Part shown: positions 8,392 through 16,882 of the stretch, in pieces
Position numbering within the stretch: the stretch's first letter is position 1
Layout of the letters: each line of letters begins with the position of its first letter
Source: Afipia sp. GAS231
GTDB lineage: Bacteria; Pseudomonadota; Alphaproteobacteria; Rhizobiales; Xanthobacteraceae
Direction of reading: 5' to 3'
Assembly: GCF_900103365.1 (NCBI RefSeq)
Contig: NZ_LT629703.1
Location: forward strand, 3,410,001-3,474,000
Length of the DNA: 64,000 bases
Notes under the pieces: model-generated
The model's database searches: none
Told to the model about the DNA's origin: nothing
What the model saw: only the letters and a program-made list of their open reading frames with translations
Program-made: the position numbers and the translations under genes

Positions 8392-9642
8392 TCAAGCCGG
8401 CCTGGCGCCGCGGTAAATGCCGCGCTCGAACTGACGATAAACGTTCAGCGCACGGCGGTCGGCGAATGGCAGGATCTGCATCATGATCACGCCGGCGATG
8501 CGCGACGCCGGATCGATCCAGTAATAGGTGTTGTAGAGACCGGCCCAGGTCTGGCTGCCGGCCGCACGGCCCTCGCGGACCGGATCGATGTTGATCATGC
8601 CGGCAAGGCCCCAGCGCAGGCGAATGCCTGGAAAGAAATCAACGTCATTGGACAATGCCGGACTGGTCGTCCTGAGGATTCCGGCGGCGATGTCGCCGAT
8701 CTGATTGGTGGACATCCCCTCCACGGTCTGTGGCCGGAGAATCCGTTTTCCCGGAAGCCCGCCACCGTTCAAGATCGCCTGCAGCAAGGTCAGGTAATCC
8801 GGCGCGGTCGACTTGATACCACCGCCGCCGGAAAACTCTTTCGGCTCGGCCTGCTTCACCAGAGGCTGCGCCGCGAGTGTTCCGTCCGGTTTGCGAATGT
8901 GCAGGTTGGCCTGACGCGCGCGCTGCGCGTCCGTGGTCGCGTAGGCCGTGTCGCGCATGCCGAGCGGATCAAGGATATTGTCGCGAAAATAGCGATCCAG
9001 CGTTTGGCCGCTGACGATTTCCACCAGGTGCCCCACCCGGTCGAGACTGCCGCCATAGGCCCATCGCGTGTCCGGATCGAACATCAGCGGCGTGCGCGGC
9101 AGCGCCGGATCGTTGCGGGCTATCTTGCCGTAGCGAAGGACGTTCGCGTCCCACAATTGATAGCTGAAGCCGGAGGTGTGGGTCAGCAGTTGGCGCAGCG
9201 TGATCGGCTTTCGCGCAGGCCGCAGTTGCGGGGTGCCCTTTGCATCGAAGCCGTCGAGCACTTGCGGCGCGTCGAGCGTCGGATCGATTCGTGCTGCGGG
9301 TTCATCCAGCGTCAGCTTGCCGCGTTCGACCAGTTGCATGGCCGCGACGGAGGTCAGCAGTTTGGTCATCGACGCAATAGCAAAGACGGTGTCGAGCGAC
9401 ATCGTCGCAGACGTGCCTTTCGCCCGAACGCCGAACGCGCCCTGGTAGATCACGGAGTCTTTCGTCGCCGCCATGGCGACGACGCCCGGCGCGTCGCCGG
9501 CATCGACCCGCGCCTTCAGGATGGCGTCGATGTCGGTGGTGCGAGGGGCAGCGGCAATGGCCGGCGCGGAAACGCGGGGAAGCGCGCTCGCAGCGGCAAC
9601 GGCTCCCGTGAACAACAGCGTGTCGCGCCGGCTGAGCCGCAT
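8392..9642 (-). CDS. Exported serine hydrolase, class C beta-lactamase / D-aminopeptidase fold
   Basis: The 416-residue product has a twin-arginine type leader (LSRRDTLLFTG) with cleavage near AIAAAP. The SxxK nucleophile motif is SMTK at 91-94. The second-box tyrosine region reads WAYGGS, so the usual Asn of YxN is not seen. A WAGLYNTYYW segment stands near the third box. The family covers esterases, D-aminopeptidases and carboxypeptidases; true beta-lactamase activity should not be assumed. GGGGAAA precedes the ATG. It is the last gene of a minus-strand series with a racemase-fold enzyme and an amino-acid binding protein, which suits a peptide or D-amino-acid substrate. Confidence 0.85.
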   Translation of the reverse strand: MRLSRRDTLLFTGAVAAASALPRVSAPAIAAAPRTTDIDAILKARVDAGDAPGVVAMAATKDSVIYQGAFGVRAKGTSATMSLDTVFAIASMTKLLTSVAAMQLVERGKLTLDEPAARIDPTLDAPQVLDGFDAKGTPQLRPARKPITLRQLLTHTSGFSYQLWDANVLRYGKIARNDPALPRTPLMFDPDTRWAYGGSLDRVGHLVEIVSGQTLDRYFRDNILDPLGMRDTAYATTDAQRARQANLHIRKPDGTLAAQPLVKQAEPKEFSGGGGIKSTAPDYLTLLQAILNGGGLPGKRILRPQTVEGMSTNQIGDIAAGILRTTSPALSNDVDFFPGIRLRWGLAGMINIDPVREGRAAGSQTWAGLYNTYYWIDPASRIAGVIMMQILPFADRRALNVYRQFERGIYRGARPA

Positions 9643-9667
9643 CGCGTTTCCCCTGGTTTTTATTTGG

Positions 9668-9712
9668 GCATGATCTCTCCGGAAAACCGGTACCCACTTT
9701 TCCGGATCATGC
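9668..9712. repeat. Short palindrome GCATGATC...CCGGAAAA
   Basis: The 45-bp imperfect palindrome has arms GCATGATCTCTCCGGAAAA and TTTTCCGGATCATGC around ACCGGTACCCAC-type sequence. This unit is frequent between genes in Bradyrhizobium and relatives. It abuts the stop codon of the racemase-fold gene. Confidence 0.8.
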
Positions 9713-9713
9713 T

Positions 9714-10349
9714 CTAACGAACCCCGAGCATTTCCTTCAGCTTCATCACCGCGCTGTCGGGCGTGGTCAGCACCGGACGTCCGGTTGCCGCGGCGACCTG
9801 TTCCGCCGCGGGCGCCATGCTGTATTGAGCGAGCGCGATCAGGTCGCAGTCGCGCAGCTCCTTGGAGGCTTCCACGACCAGACGATCATGCGTGGCGCGG
9901 TCGCCGCGGTCGAGCGCGGCCATGGCGCCTTCCGCGAGTTTTGGAACGATCTGGATCGAGGGTGGAAACTCGCGCGGCATCGACGCCAGGGTCGGCGGGA
10001 ACGACGACAACAGGCCGATCCTTTTCCCTTTGGCGGCGGCCTGTTCGATCATGGCCTCGTTGGGCTTGAGCACCGGCATCGGCGCATGCGCGCGGGCGAC
10101 GGCTTCGATGCAGGGGCCGAAGGCCGAGCAGGTGAACAGGATCGCGTCCGAACCGGTACCAACAGCGTAACGCCCGAGCCCGAGGAAGCGCTCGGTCATG
10201 GCGTCGGAAAGCCCGCCGTCGCGCGCAAGGTCGGCCGACAGGCTGTCGTCCATCAGGTTCATCAGCCGGGCTTCCGGCCAAAGTTTCATGAATGAGGCCT
10301 CGATCGGCACAATCGAATGCTTCAGGGCATGGACGAGGGTGATGCGCAT
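9714..10349 (-). CDS. Asp/Glu racemase superfamily protein
   Basis: The 211-residue protein has the two-lobe aspartate/glutamate racemase layout. The first catalytic Cys is present in LFTCSAFGPC. The second lobe reads ALAQYSMAP where a catalytic Cys usually sits (GCTxxP), so the two-Cys racemase mechanism looks incomplete. A maleate isomerase, arylmalonate decarboxylase or other one-Cys activity is possible. The ATG at 10349 is used; the alternative is a TTG at 10385. It lies downstream of an amino-acid binding-protein gene, separated by a palindromic repeat, and may be part of the same uptake locus. Confidence 0.75.
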   Translation of the reverse strand: MRITLVHALKHSIVPIEASFMKLWPEARLMNLMDDSLSADLARDGGLSDAMTERFLGLGRYAVGTGSDAILFTCSAFGPCIEAVARAHAPMPVLKPNEAMIEQAAAKGKRIGLLSSFPPTLASMPREFPPSIQIVPKLAEGAMAALDRGDRATHDRLVVEASKELRDCDLIALAQYSMAPAAEQVAAATGRPVLTTPDSAVMKLKEMLGVR

Positions 10350-10407
10350 GTCGGCATGTAATGGCGGCGGCGCAGCGGGTGTCAACCCGTTGCGCTATTA
10401 ATGGGCT

Positions 10408-10483
10408 CGTCATTCCGGGGCGCGAAGCGAACCCGGAATCTCGAGATTCCGGGTCTGGTCCTTCGGACCATCCCGGAATGACG
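10408..10483. repeat. Palindromic repeat, CATTCCGGGG family, copy 1
   Basis: The unit runs from CGTCATTCCGGGGCGCG to CATCCCGGAATGACG. Inner stems are CCCGGAATCTCGAGATTCCGGG and TGGTCCTTCGGACCA, so it can fold into a multi-stem structure. It lies between the binding-protein gene and the racemase-fold gene. A second copy is at 32524-32624. Confidence 0.85.
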
Positions 10484-10502
10484 GGCTTCTCAGCTCGTCA
10501 GC

Positions 10503-11513
10503 TCACTTGAACGGGAGGGCGTACATCAAGCCGCCCTTGGTCCAGGTCGCGTTCAGGCCGCGTTCGAGCTTCAGCGGGCTCGCTTTGCCCACATTGCGTT
10601 CGAACATCTCGCCGTAATTGCCGCCGGCCTTGATCGCCTGCAGCATCCACTTGTTGTCGAGGCCAAGGCGCGATCCGAGATCGCCGGCGGAACCGAGCAG
10701 GCGCTGGATCGCGGGTGTCGTGGACTTGGTCATTTCGTCGGCATTGGCAGCGGTGACGCCGAGTTCCTCGGCCTCGATCAGGCCGTAATGCAGCCAGGCG
10801 ATGATGTCGGTCCAGACGTCGTCGCCGCCGCGGGTAAACGGCCCGAGCGGCTCCTTGCTGATGGTCTGCGGCAGGACGGTATAATCGGCCGGATTTTGCG
10901 CCTGGGTGGTGACCGAGCCGGCGAGCGCCGAAGCATCCTGGGTCATGGCATCGCAGCGCCCGCCAAAGAAGGTCTGCAGCATCGTGTCGGTGCGATCGAA
11001 TACCAGCGGCTTCCACTCGATTCCGTTGGCGCGGCCGTAATCGCCGAGCGTCACCTCGTGGGTAGTGCCCTGCGCGACGCACACCGTGGCGCCGTTCAGC
11101 CCCTTCAAGTCCTTGACGCCGCTGTCGGCGCGCACCACGAAGCCCTGGCCGTCATAGAAATTGACCGGTCCCTGCCGCAGGCCGAGCGTGACGCCGCGCA
11201 GATAAGTCTGCGTGGAATTGCGGTAGAGCACGTCGATTTCGCCGGACTGCAACGCCGTGAAGCGGTTCTGCGCCGTCAGCGCGACATAGCGCACCTTGCT
11301 GGCGTCACCGAGCACGCCGGCAGCCAAAGCCCGGCAGTAATCGACGTCGAGCCCCTTGTAATTGCCCTGGGAGTCCGGCGTGGAAAATCCGGCGAAGCCG
11401 GCGCTGACGCCGCACACCAGCGTGCCGCGCTGCTTGATCGTATCGAGCGTTGCCGCCGACGCCGCCAAACTGCACGTGGCGAGCAAACCTGTAGCGATGA
11501 AAATTCTCTTCAT
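10503..11513 (-). CDS. Amino-acid ABC transporter periplasmic binding protein (AapJ-like)
   Basis: The 336-residue protein has a signal peptide (MKRIFIATGLLATCSLAASA) and a family 3 solute-binding domain: TLVCGVSAGFAGFS, GLDVDYCRALAA, RFTALQSGEIDVLYRN, TVCVAQGTTHEV. Length and layout match AapJ/BztA, the receptor of the rhizobial general L-amino-acid transporter. The ATG at 11513 has AGGAGGAG just upstream. It is the third gene of a minus-strand series rpiR - aminotransferase - binding protein. The permeases are on the divergent arm. No ATPase gene is in the window, so an ATPase such as AapP must come from elsewhere. Confidence 0.93.
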   Translation of the reverse strand: MKRIFIATGLLATCSLAASAATLDTIKQRGTLVCGVSAGFAGFSTPDSQGNYKGLDVDYCRALAAGVLGDASKVRYVALTAQNRFTALQSGEIDVLYRNSTQTYLRGVTLGLRQGPVNFYDGQGFVVRADSGVKDLKGLNGATVCVAQGTTHEVTLGDYGRANGIEWKPLVFDRTDTMLQTFFGGRCDAMTQDASALAGSVTTQAQNPADYTVLPQTISKEPLGPFTRGGDDVWTDIIAWLHYGLIEAEELGVTAANADEMTKSTTPAIQRLLGSAGDLGSRLGLDNKWMLQAIKAGGNYGEMFERNVGKASPLKLERGLNATWTKGGLMYALPFK

Positions 11514-11523
11514 TCTGCTCCTC

Positions 11524-12870
11524 CTAATGACCAATACTTTTCAACGCAGCGTCGACGGCCTGGCCAAGCCGGTCAACGATCATGTCGATATCCTCGGATG
11601 TCGAAATATAAGGCGGCGCCAGCAACACGTGGTCGCCGCGGCGGCCATCCGCCGTTCCGCCCGCGGGATAACAGGCAAGGCCACGCTCGAAGGCGGCCGC
11701 TTTGATCCGCGCGTTGAGTTTGAGCGCGGGATCGAACGGTTCACGGCTGGCGCGATCGGCCACCAGTTCGATCGCCTGGAACAGGCCGCGTCCCCTGATA
11801 TCGCCGACATGCCGGTGATTGCCGAAGCGTTCGGTCAGCCGCCGCTCGAGCTGGCCGCCGAGATCCTTGACCCGCTCGAGCAGGTTTTCGTCATCGATCA
11901 CGCGCTGCACTTCCAGCGCCGCCGCACAGGCCAGCGGATGCGCCAGATAGGTATGGCCGTGCTGGAACGAACCCGAACCCTGCCGGATGGTGTCGATGAT
12001 GCGATCGCTGGCGAGCATCGCGCCGATCGGCTGATAGCCGCCGCCGAGGCCCTTGGCGATGGCCTGGATATCGGGCGCAATGCCTTCCTGCTCCCACGCA
12101 TGGCGCGTGCCGGTGCGGCCCATGCCGCACATCACCTCGTCGAGAATGACGAGCGCACCATGCCTGCGACAGATCTCGCTGACGGCGCGGAAATAGCCTT
12201 CCGGCGCCGGCACGCATCCGGCAGTGGCGCCCACCACGGGCTCGGCGATAAATGCCGCTACCGTGTCGGGGCCGAGCCGCTGGAATTCCGCCTCCAGTTC
12301 GGCGGCCAGCCGGGCGACGAAATCCGCCTCGGACTCGCTGTCGTGTTTCTCATGGTAGGCGAAAGCCGGCGTCACATGGCTGAACGCCTGCGACAACAAC
12401 GGCGCATAGGGCTCGCGCCGCCAGGCGTTGCCGCCGGCGGCCAGCGCGCCCAGCGTATTGCCATGATAGCTCTGGCGTCGCGCGATGAAGCGCTGGCGCT
12501 GCGGCTGACCACTCTCGATGAAATATTGCCGCGCCAGCTTGATGCTGGCCTCGATCGCTTCCGAGCCGCCGCTGACGAAATAGGCGTAAGCCAGGCCGCC
12601 GGGCTCATCGCCGACGATTTTTTCGGCCAGCGCCTCGGCCGGCTCCGACGAGAAGAAGCCGGTATGGGCATAGGCCAGCTTCGAGGCCTGCCGGGACATC
12701 GCTTCGAGCACGCGCGGGTGCTGATGACCGAGACAGGACACGGCGGCACCGCCGGACGCATCGAGAATACGCCTGCCATCCTCAGCGATCAGCCAGACGC
12801 CCTCGCCGCCGACGGCTTTCGGCGGGGTTTCTCGCAGACTACGGTGCAGCACCCGGCTCTTGGCGGCCAT
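11524..12870 (-). CDS. Class III PLP-dependent aminotransferase
   Basis: The 448-residue protein belongs to the omega / acetylornithine / GABA aminotransferase family. Visible marks are the cofactor segment SGGSEAIEASIKLAR, SYHGNT, LDEVMCGMGRTG and the Schiff-base Lys273 in AIAKGLGGGYQPIGA. The ATG at 12870 has AGAAAGG about 9 bp upstream; TTG at 12879 is less likely. It starts 5 bp after the rpiR stop and ends 10 bp before the binding protein, so the three genes are surely one operon. It probably deaminates the amino compound brought in by the transporter, using pyruvate or 2-oxoglutarate. Confidence 0.93.
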   Translation of the reverse strand: MAAKSRVLHRSLRETPPKAVGGEGVWLIAEDGRRILDASGGAAVSCLGHQHPRVLEAMSRQASKLAYAHTGFFSSEPAEALAEKIVGDEPGGLAYAYFVSGGSEAIEASIKLARQYFIESGQPQRQRFIARRQSYHGNTLGALAAGGNAWRREPYAPLLSQAFSHVTPAFAYHEKHDSESEADFVARLAAELEAEFQRLGPDTVAAFIAEPVVGATAGCVPAPEGYFRAVSEICRRHGALVILDEVMCGMGRTGTRHAWEQEGIAPDIQAIAKGLGGGYQPIGAMLASDRIIDTIRQGSGSFQHGHTYLAHPLACAAALEVQRVIDDENLLERVKDLGGQLERRLTERFGNHRHVGDIRGRGLFQAIELVADRASREPFDPALKLNARIKAAAFERGLACYPAGGTADGRRGDHVLLAPPYISTSEDIDMIVDRLGQAVDAALKSIGH

Positions 12871-12875
12871 GATGA

Positions 12876-13751
12876 TCAACCTTTCTCGGCAACATATTGC
12901 GACATCGCAGCCAACCGGCCTTCGGTCTCTTCGAGACGCCGTTTGGCGCCCGCGCCGCCCAGCACGAAGGTGACGGCGGCGAGCGACTGCGCAATGGCGA
13001 CGGCGCCGGTCAGGCTGGGGAAGAACCCCGGCGACGAGGCCGCCTCGTACAACAGCACATGATCGGCCCCCTCCGCCATCGGCGCCGCGATCGTATCGGC
13101 AATTGCGATCAGGGTAGCCCGAGACTCGTGCGCGGCGCGCGCCGACAGCACGCTTGCGGTGGAATAGGGCGCAAAACCAATCACCACGACCGCGTCGCCG
13201 GCGCGGAAGGCGCCGAGGTCGAGATCTTCCGGACCGGAGCCGCCGACCAGTTGCACCTCGTCCGCGCGAAACAGACGAAGCTGATAGTTGAGCAGTTCAG
13301 CCACGCTGCGGCAGCTGCGAAAGCCGGCGATCCAGATCCGGCGCGCGGCGTGCAAAGCCTTGGCGGCATTGGCGACGGAGCCGGCCGAGATCCGCGAAAG
13401 ACCCGCCGCCTCCGCATCGAGCTTGCCGGTGATCAAGGAGACATCGGAATGCGGGCCGCGCCGCCGCTCCCGGGTCCGCGCTGAAAAGGGCGAAGGTTGC
13501 GCGGGCCGGCGCGCCTCGGTGAGCGCGGCGCGCAACTCATCCCAACCGGAATAACCCAGCGCCTTGGCCAGGCGGGTAAAGGACGCTGGATCGGCGCCCG
13601 CTTCGGCGGCCAAATCGCGCATCGAGCGCGTCGTCGCGTCGTAGTCGTTGGCGGCGACGAAGCGCCCGACCTGCTGCAGCCGCATTGGCAGCGACGGCAG
13701 GGCACTGCATAATTCGGTCAGGGGCGAGGTTTTCGGAAGCGGCTGCGCCAT
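12876..13751 (-). CDS. RpiR/MurR-family transcriptional regulator
   Basis: The 291-residue protein has an N-terminal RpiR helix-turn-helix (about residues 25-85, MRDLAAEAGADPASFTRLAK then GYSGWDELR) and a C-terminal SIS domain (about 120-255, WIAGFRSCRSVAELL, VVVIGFAPYS, LIAIADT). SIS domains normally bind phosphosugars, although RpiR regulators of amino-acid loci are also known. The ATG at 13751 is only 5 bp from a 12-bp inverted repeat that fits an operator, which implies autoregulation and control of the divergent permease genes. Confidence 0.92.
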   Translation of the reverse strand: MAQPLPKTSPLTELCSALPSLPMRLQQVGRFVAANDYDATTRSMRDLAAEAGADPASFTRLAKALGYSGWDELRAALTEARRPAQPSPFSARTRERRRGPHSDVSLITGKLDAEAAGLSRISAGSVANAAKALHAARRIWIAGFRSCRSVAELLNYQLRLFRADEVQLVGGSGPEDLDLGAFRAGDAVVVIGFAPYSTASVLSARAAHESRATLIAIADTIAAPMAEGADHVLLYEAASSPGFFPSLTGAVAIAQSLAAVTFVLGGAGAKRRLEETEGRLAAMSQYVAEKG

Positions 13752-13755
13752 GAAA

Positions 13756-13792
13756 CATATGTTGCACAAGCCTCAGTTTGGTGCAACATATG
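13756..13792. promoter_or_regulatory. Inverted-repeat operator between rpiR and the permease operon
   Basis: Two perfect 12-bp arms, CATATGTTGCAC at 13756-13767 and GTGCAACATATG at 13781-13792, are separated by 13 bp, giving a dyad spacing of about 25 bp. Each arm ends in the palindrome CATATG, and AACATATG also occurs as a direct repeat across the site. The only regulator gene nearby is the RpiR gene that begins 5 bp away. Binding here would cover the rpiR start region and lie 60-95 bp upstream of the permease start. Confidence 0.8.
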
Positions 13793-13850
13793 AAACACGC
13801 GTAAAAGCGTATGGCCGAAGATCGCTGCTTTCAAGAAGGATCCTTGTGCT

Positions 13851-15038
13851 GTGACGACATCCACGCCCAAACTGCCTCGCCGCAGGTTGCCGCACCTCTC
13901 GCTGAACCGCCATCAGGTCACGGGGCTGGTCTGGCAAATCGTGGTGGTCGGGATCGCCATTGCGGTCATTGCCTGGCTTTGGTCGAACGCCCTTCATAAT
14001 CTGTCGGTACGCCGGATCTCGACCGGATTTGCCTTTCTCGGCCGCGAGGCGGGGATGCCGATTGCGGATTCCTGGCTCGCCTACAGCCCGAAGAATACCT
14101 ATCTGCGCGCCTTCCTCGTCGGCATCGTCAACACGCTGCGCGTCGCTGTCATCGGCATCGTGCTGGCGACCGTGCTCGGCACCCTGATCGGGATCGCACG
14201 GCTGTCGAAGAACTGGCTGTTGTCGCGACTGGCCGCGGTCTATGTCGAGATGCTCCGCGACATTCCGCTGCTGCTGCAACTGTTGTTCTGGTACGTGCTG
14301 ATGCAGGGCCTTCCGGCGGCGCGCGCCGCCTGGAAGCCGATCGAAGGCGTCTTCCTTTCCAACCGGGGCCTGGTGCTGCCCTCGATTCCGATCGACGAAG
14401 CGAACCTCTGGGTGATCGCCGCCGCCGTGGCCGGGCTGGTTGCGCTCTATCTGGTGCGGCGGCAATTGATTGCGCGGCAGCTCGTCGACGGCAAGCCCCG
14501 CCATCTCTGGCCCTACGCGCTCGCGCTGGTCGTGGGATGGCCGGCGCTGGTGTCGGTGGCGCTCGGCGCCTCCTGGACCATCTTGATGCCTGAACTGCGC
14601 GGCTTCAACTTCGTCAACGGGCTCACCTTGGCGCCGGAATATTTCGCGCTGCTGATCGCGCTCGTCACCTATACCTCGGCCTTTATCGCCGAGATCGTGC
14701 GCAGCGGCATCCAGGCCGTTCCGCGGGGGCAGTGGGATGCCGCCAATGCGCTCGGCCTGAAGAAGAGTTTTGTGCTTCAGCGCATCGTGTTGCCGCAGGC
14801 GTTGCGCGTCATCATTCCACCGATGACAAGCCAGTACCTGAACCTGACCAAGAACTCGTCGCTGGCGGTCGCGGTCGGATACCAGGACGTGGTGTCGATC
14901 GCGAACACGACGCTGAACCAGACCGGCCAGGCCATCGAGGCGATCGCGCTGATCATGACGGTGTTCCTGACCATCAGCCTCGGCATCAGCTTCTTCATGA
15001 ACTGGTACAATGCGCGCATCGCGCTGGTGGAGCGCTGA
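13851..15038 (+). CDS. Amino-acid ABC transporter permease (AapQ-like)
   Basis: The 395-residue inner membrane protein has the long layout of AapQ/BztB: an N-terminal helix, a HisM-type permease core split by an insertion (about residues 140-240), and the EAA loop QWDAANALGLKKSFVLQRIVLPQALR. The conserved start of the core, NTLRVAVIGIVLATVLGTLIGIAR in sense, is clear. GTG at 13851 is the start, with AAGGA upstream. It stands 4 bp from the next permease gene and works with it as a heterodimeric channel for amino acids delivered by the binding protein at 10503-11513. Confidence 0.93.
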   Translation: MTTSTPKLPRRRLPHLSLNRHQVTGLVWQIVVVGIAIAVIAWLWSNALHNLSVRRISTGFAFLGREAGMPIADSWLAYSPKNTYLRAFLVGIVNTLRVAVIGIVLATVLGTLIGIARLSKNWLLSRLAAVYVEMLRDIPLLLQLLFWYVLMQGLPAARAAWKPIEGVFLSNRGLVLPSIPIDEANLWVIAAAVAGLVALYLVRRQLIARQLVDGKPRHLWPYALALVVGWPALVSVALGASWTILMPELRGFNFVNGLTLAPEYFALLIALVTYTSAFIAEIVRSGIQAVPRGQWDAANALGLKKSFVLQRIVLPQALRVIIPPMTSQYLNLTKNSSLAVAVGYQDVVSIANTTLNQTGQAIEAIALIMTVFLTISLGISFFMNWYNARIALVER

Positions 15039-15042
15039 TCCC

Positions 15043-16167
15043 ATGACCGCGGTCACGGATATTCCGCAAAGCCCGCTCCCCGTCGACCGGCCGCGCACCC
15101 GCAGGCCGCCGCCGGGGGGCCCGATCATCTTCTGGTTACGCGCCAATCTGTTCGGCTCGATCCCCTCGACCATCGTTTCCCTGCTGCTGATTGGCGTGCT
15201 GGCAAAGGCGTTCGTCAGCCTCGTGCAGTGGGGATTCTGGAATGCGGTCTTTACCGTGCCAGGCGACCAGACCGCCGCCTGCCGCGCGATCCGCGGCCTC
15301 GGCGCCTGCTGGGCGGTGATCCCGGAAAAATATCGCTTCATTCTGTTCGGCACCTACCCCTTCGATCAGCAATGGCGGCCGGCGCTGGCGACGCTGACAT
15401 TCATCGCGCTGTTCTTCGTGTCGAGCCGGCGCAGCTTCTGGCGCAGGGAGCTGGTGCTGGTGTGGGCGGCCGCGCTGGTCGTGATCGGCCTGTTGATGTG
15501 GGGCGGCGTCCCCGGACTGCCGTTTGTTTCCCAGGACCGCTGGGGCGGCCTGCCGGTGACGCTGATCCTCGCTACCTTCGGGCTCGCCTTCGGCTTTCCG
15601 CTCGGCATTTTGGTCGCGCTCGGCCGCCGCTCAAAACTTCCGGCGATCCGCTCGCTCTGCGTCCTCTATGTCGAGTTGATCCGCGGCGTTCCCCTGATCA
15701 GCCTGCTGTTCATGGCCAGCGTGATGTTTCCGCTGTTCCTGCCCGACGGCGTCAACATCGACAAACTGCTGCGGGCGCAAATCGCCTTCGTGCTGTTTGC
15801 CGGCGCCTATCTGGCGGAAGTGATCCGCGGCGGGTTGCAGGCGGTGCCGAGAGGGCAGCACGACGCCGCCGACGCGCTCGGGCTCTCGTACTGGAAGAAG
15901 AACGGTCTGATCATCCTGCCGCAGGCCATTCGCCACGTGATCCCGCCGCTGGTGAATACGTTCATCGCCTTCTTCAAGGATACCAGCCTGGTGCTGATCA
16001 TCGGCATCTTCGATCTGCTGACGACGGCCAAGACCTCCATTATCGATCCCGCCTGGCAACCCTTCAGCGTCGAGGTGTATTTGTTCGTCGCGCTGATCTA
16101 TTTCGTCTTTTGCTTTGCCATGTCGCGCTACAGCCGGCATCTGGAGGCGCAGGCGCAGCCGAACTGA
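15043..16167 (+). CDS. Amino-acid ABC transporter permease (AapM-like)
   Basis: The 374-residue protein matches AapM/BztC in length and layout. Several membrane segments precede the permease core, which has LYVELIRGVPLISLLFM and the EAA loop QHDAADALGLSYWKKNGLIILPQAIR. The ATG at 15043 follows GGTGGAG and overlaps no coding sequence. In Aap and Bzt systems an AapP-type ATPase follows; here the next gene is a GST. The ATPase is therefore either shared with another locus or lost. Confidence 0.93.
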   Translation: MTAVTDIPQSPLPVDRPRTRRPPPGGPIIFWLRANLFGSIPSTIVSLLLIGVLAKAFVSLVQWGFWNAVFTVPGDQTAACRAIRGLGACWAVIPEKYRFILFGTYPFDQQWRPALATLTFIALFFVSSRRSFWRRELVLVWAAALVVIGLLMWGGVPGLPFVSQDRWGGLPVTLILATFGLAFGFPLGILVALGRRSKLPAIRSLCVLYVELIRGVPLISLLFMASVMFPLFLPDGVNIDKLLRAQIAFVLFAGAYLAEVIRGGLQAVPRGQHDAADALGLSYWKKNGLIILPQAIRHVIPPLVNTFIAFFKDTSLVLIIGIFDLLTTAKTSIIDPAWQPFSVEVYLFVALIYFVFCFAMSRYSRHLEAQAQPN

Positions 16168-16217
16168 CCGGAACGCTGCAATCAGTGCAGCTCGATGCCG
16201 GCAAAAGGGATTTTCGA

Positions 16218-16859
16218 ATGCTCACCGTCCACCACCTCGGCAGATCGCAATCGGAGCGGATCGTCTGGCTGTGCGAGGAGCTCGAGATTCCCTACGAGCT
16301 GAAGTGCTACACGCGCGATTCCGTGACCATGCTGGCGCCAGCCGACTACAAGGCGTTGCACAGAATCGGCTCTGCGCCCGTCATCACCGACGGCGATCTG
16401 GTGCTGGCCGAATCCGGCGCCGTGGTCGAATATGTCATCGCGAAATACGGCAACGGCCGCCTCGCGCTGAAACCGGATCATCCCGATTTCGCTGTTTATC
16501 TCTACTGGCTTCACTTCGCCAACGGCACCCTGCAGCCGAGCATGGGACGCTGCATGACCCTGAACCGGCTGAAACTCGCCGACGACAATCCGGTGCAGGT
16601 CGCCATGAGAGCGCGGCTCGACCGCGCCTTCGACCTGGTCGATGCGCGTACGCGCGAGGCGCAGTATCTCGCAGGCCCCGAATTCACCGCAGCCGACATC
16701 ATGATGGGCTTTTCGCTCACCACCATGCGCTACTTCCTGCCCTACGATCTCGGTCGCTGCCCCAACATTGTCGGCTATCTCGCGCGCATCGGCGCCCGCC
16801 CGGGCTACCGCCGGGCGATGGAAAAGGGCGATCCGGGGATGGCCCTGCTGCTGACTTGA
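16218..16859 (+). CDS. Glutathione S-transferase family protein
   Basis: The 213-residue protein has an N-terminal thioredoxin-like GST domain (MLTVHHLGRSQSERIVWLCEEL, with APVITDGDLVLAESGAVVEYV carrying the ESxA glutathione contact) and a helical C-terminal domain with the cap motif TAADIMMGFSL. AAGGG precedes the ATG at 16218. It follows the permease gene by 50 bp on the same strand and may be cotranscribed. Substrate unknown; cytoplasmic. Confidence 0.92.
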   Translation: MLTVHHLGRSQSERIVWLCEELEIPYELKCYTRDSVTMLAPADYKALHRIGSAPVITDGDLVLAESGAVVEYVIAKYGNGRLALKPDHPDFAVYLYWLHFANGTLQPSMGRCMTLNRLKLADDNPVQVAMRARLDRAFDLVDARTREAQYLAGPEFTAADIMMGFSLTTMRYFLPYDLGRCPNIVGYLARIGARPGYRRAMEKGDPGMALLLT

Positions 16860-16882
16860 TCGTCTCTTTGTTTAGCCGGCCT

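Noticed and set aside
8392..9642. Beta-lactamase resistance gene
   Set aside because: Only the SxxK motif is clear, and the YxN Asn is not seen. Esterase or D-aminopeptidase roles are at least as likely.
13773..15353. A 526-codon minus-strand frame over the permease genes
   Set aside because: Low-complexity Arg/Gln/His-rich translation. The plus strand encodes clear AapQ and AapM permeases.
15228..16859. A 543-codon frame that would fuse an upstream segment to the GST
   Set aside because: The first 330 codons are a shifted reading of the AapM gene. The GST domain starts at its own ATG (16218) with a ribosome site.
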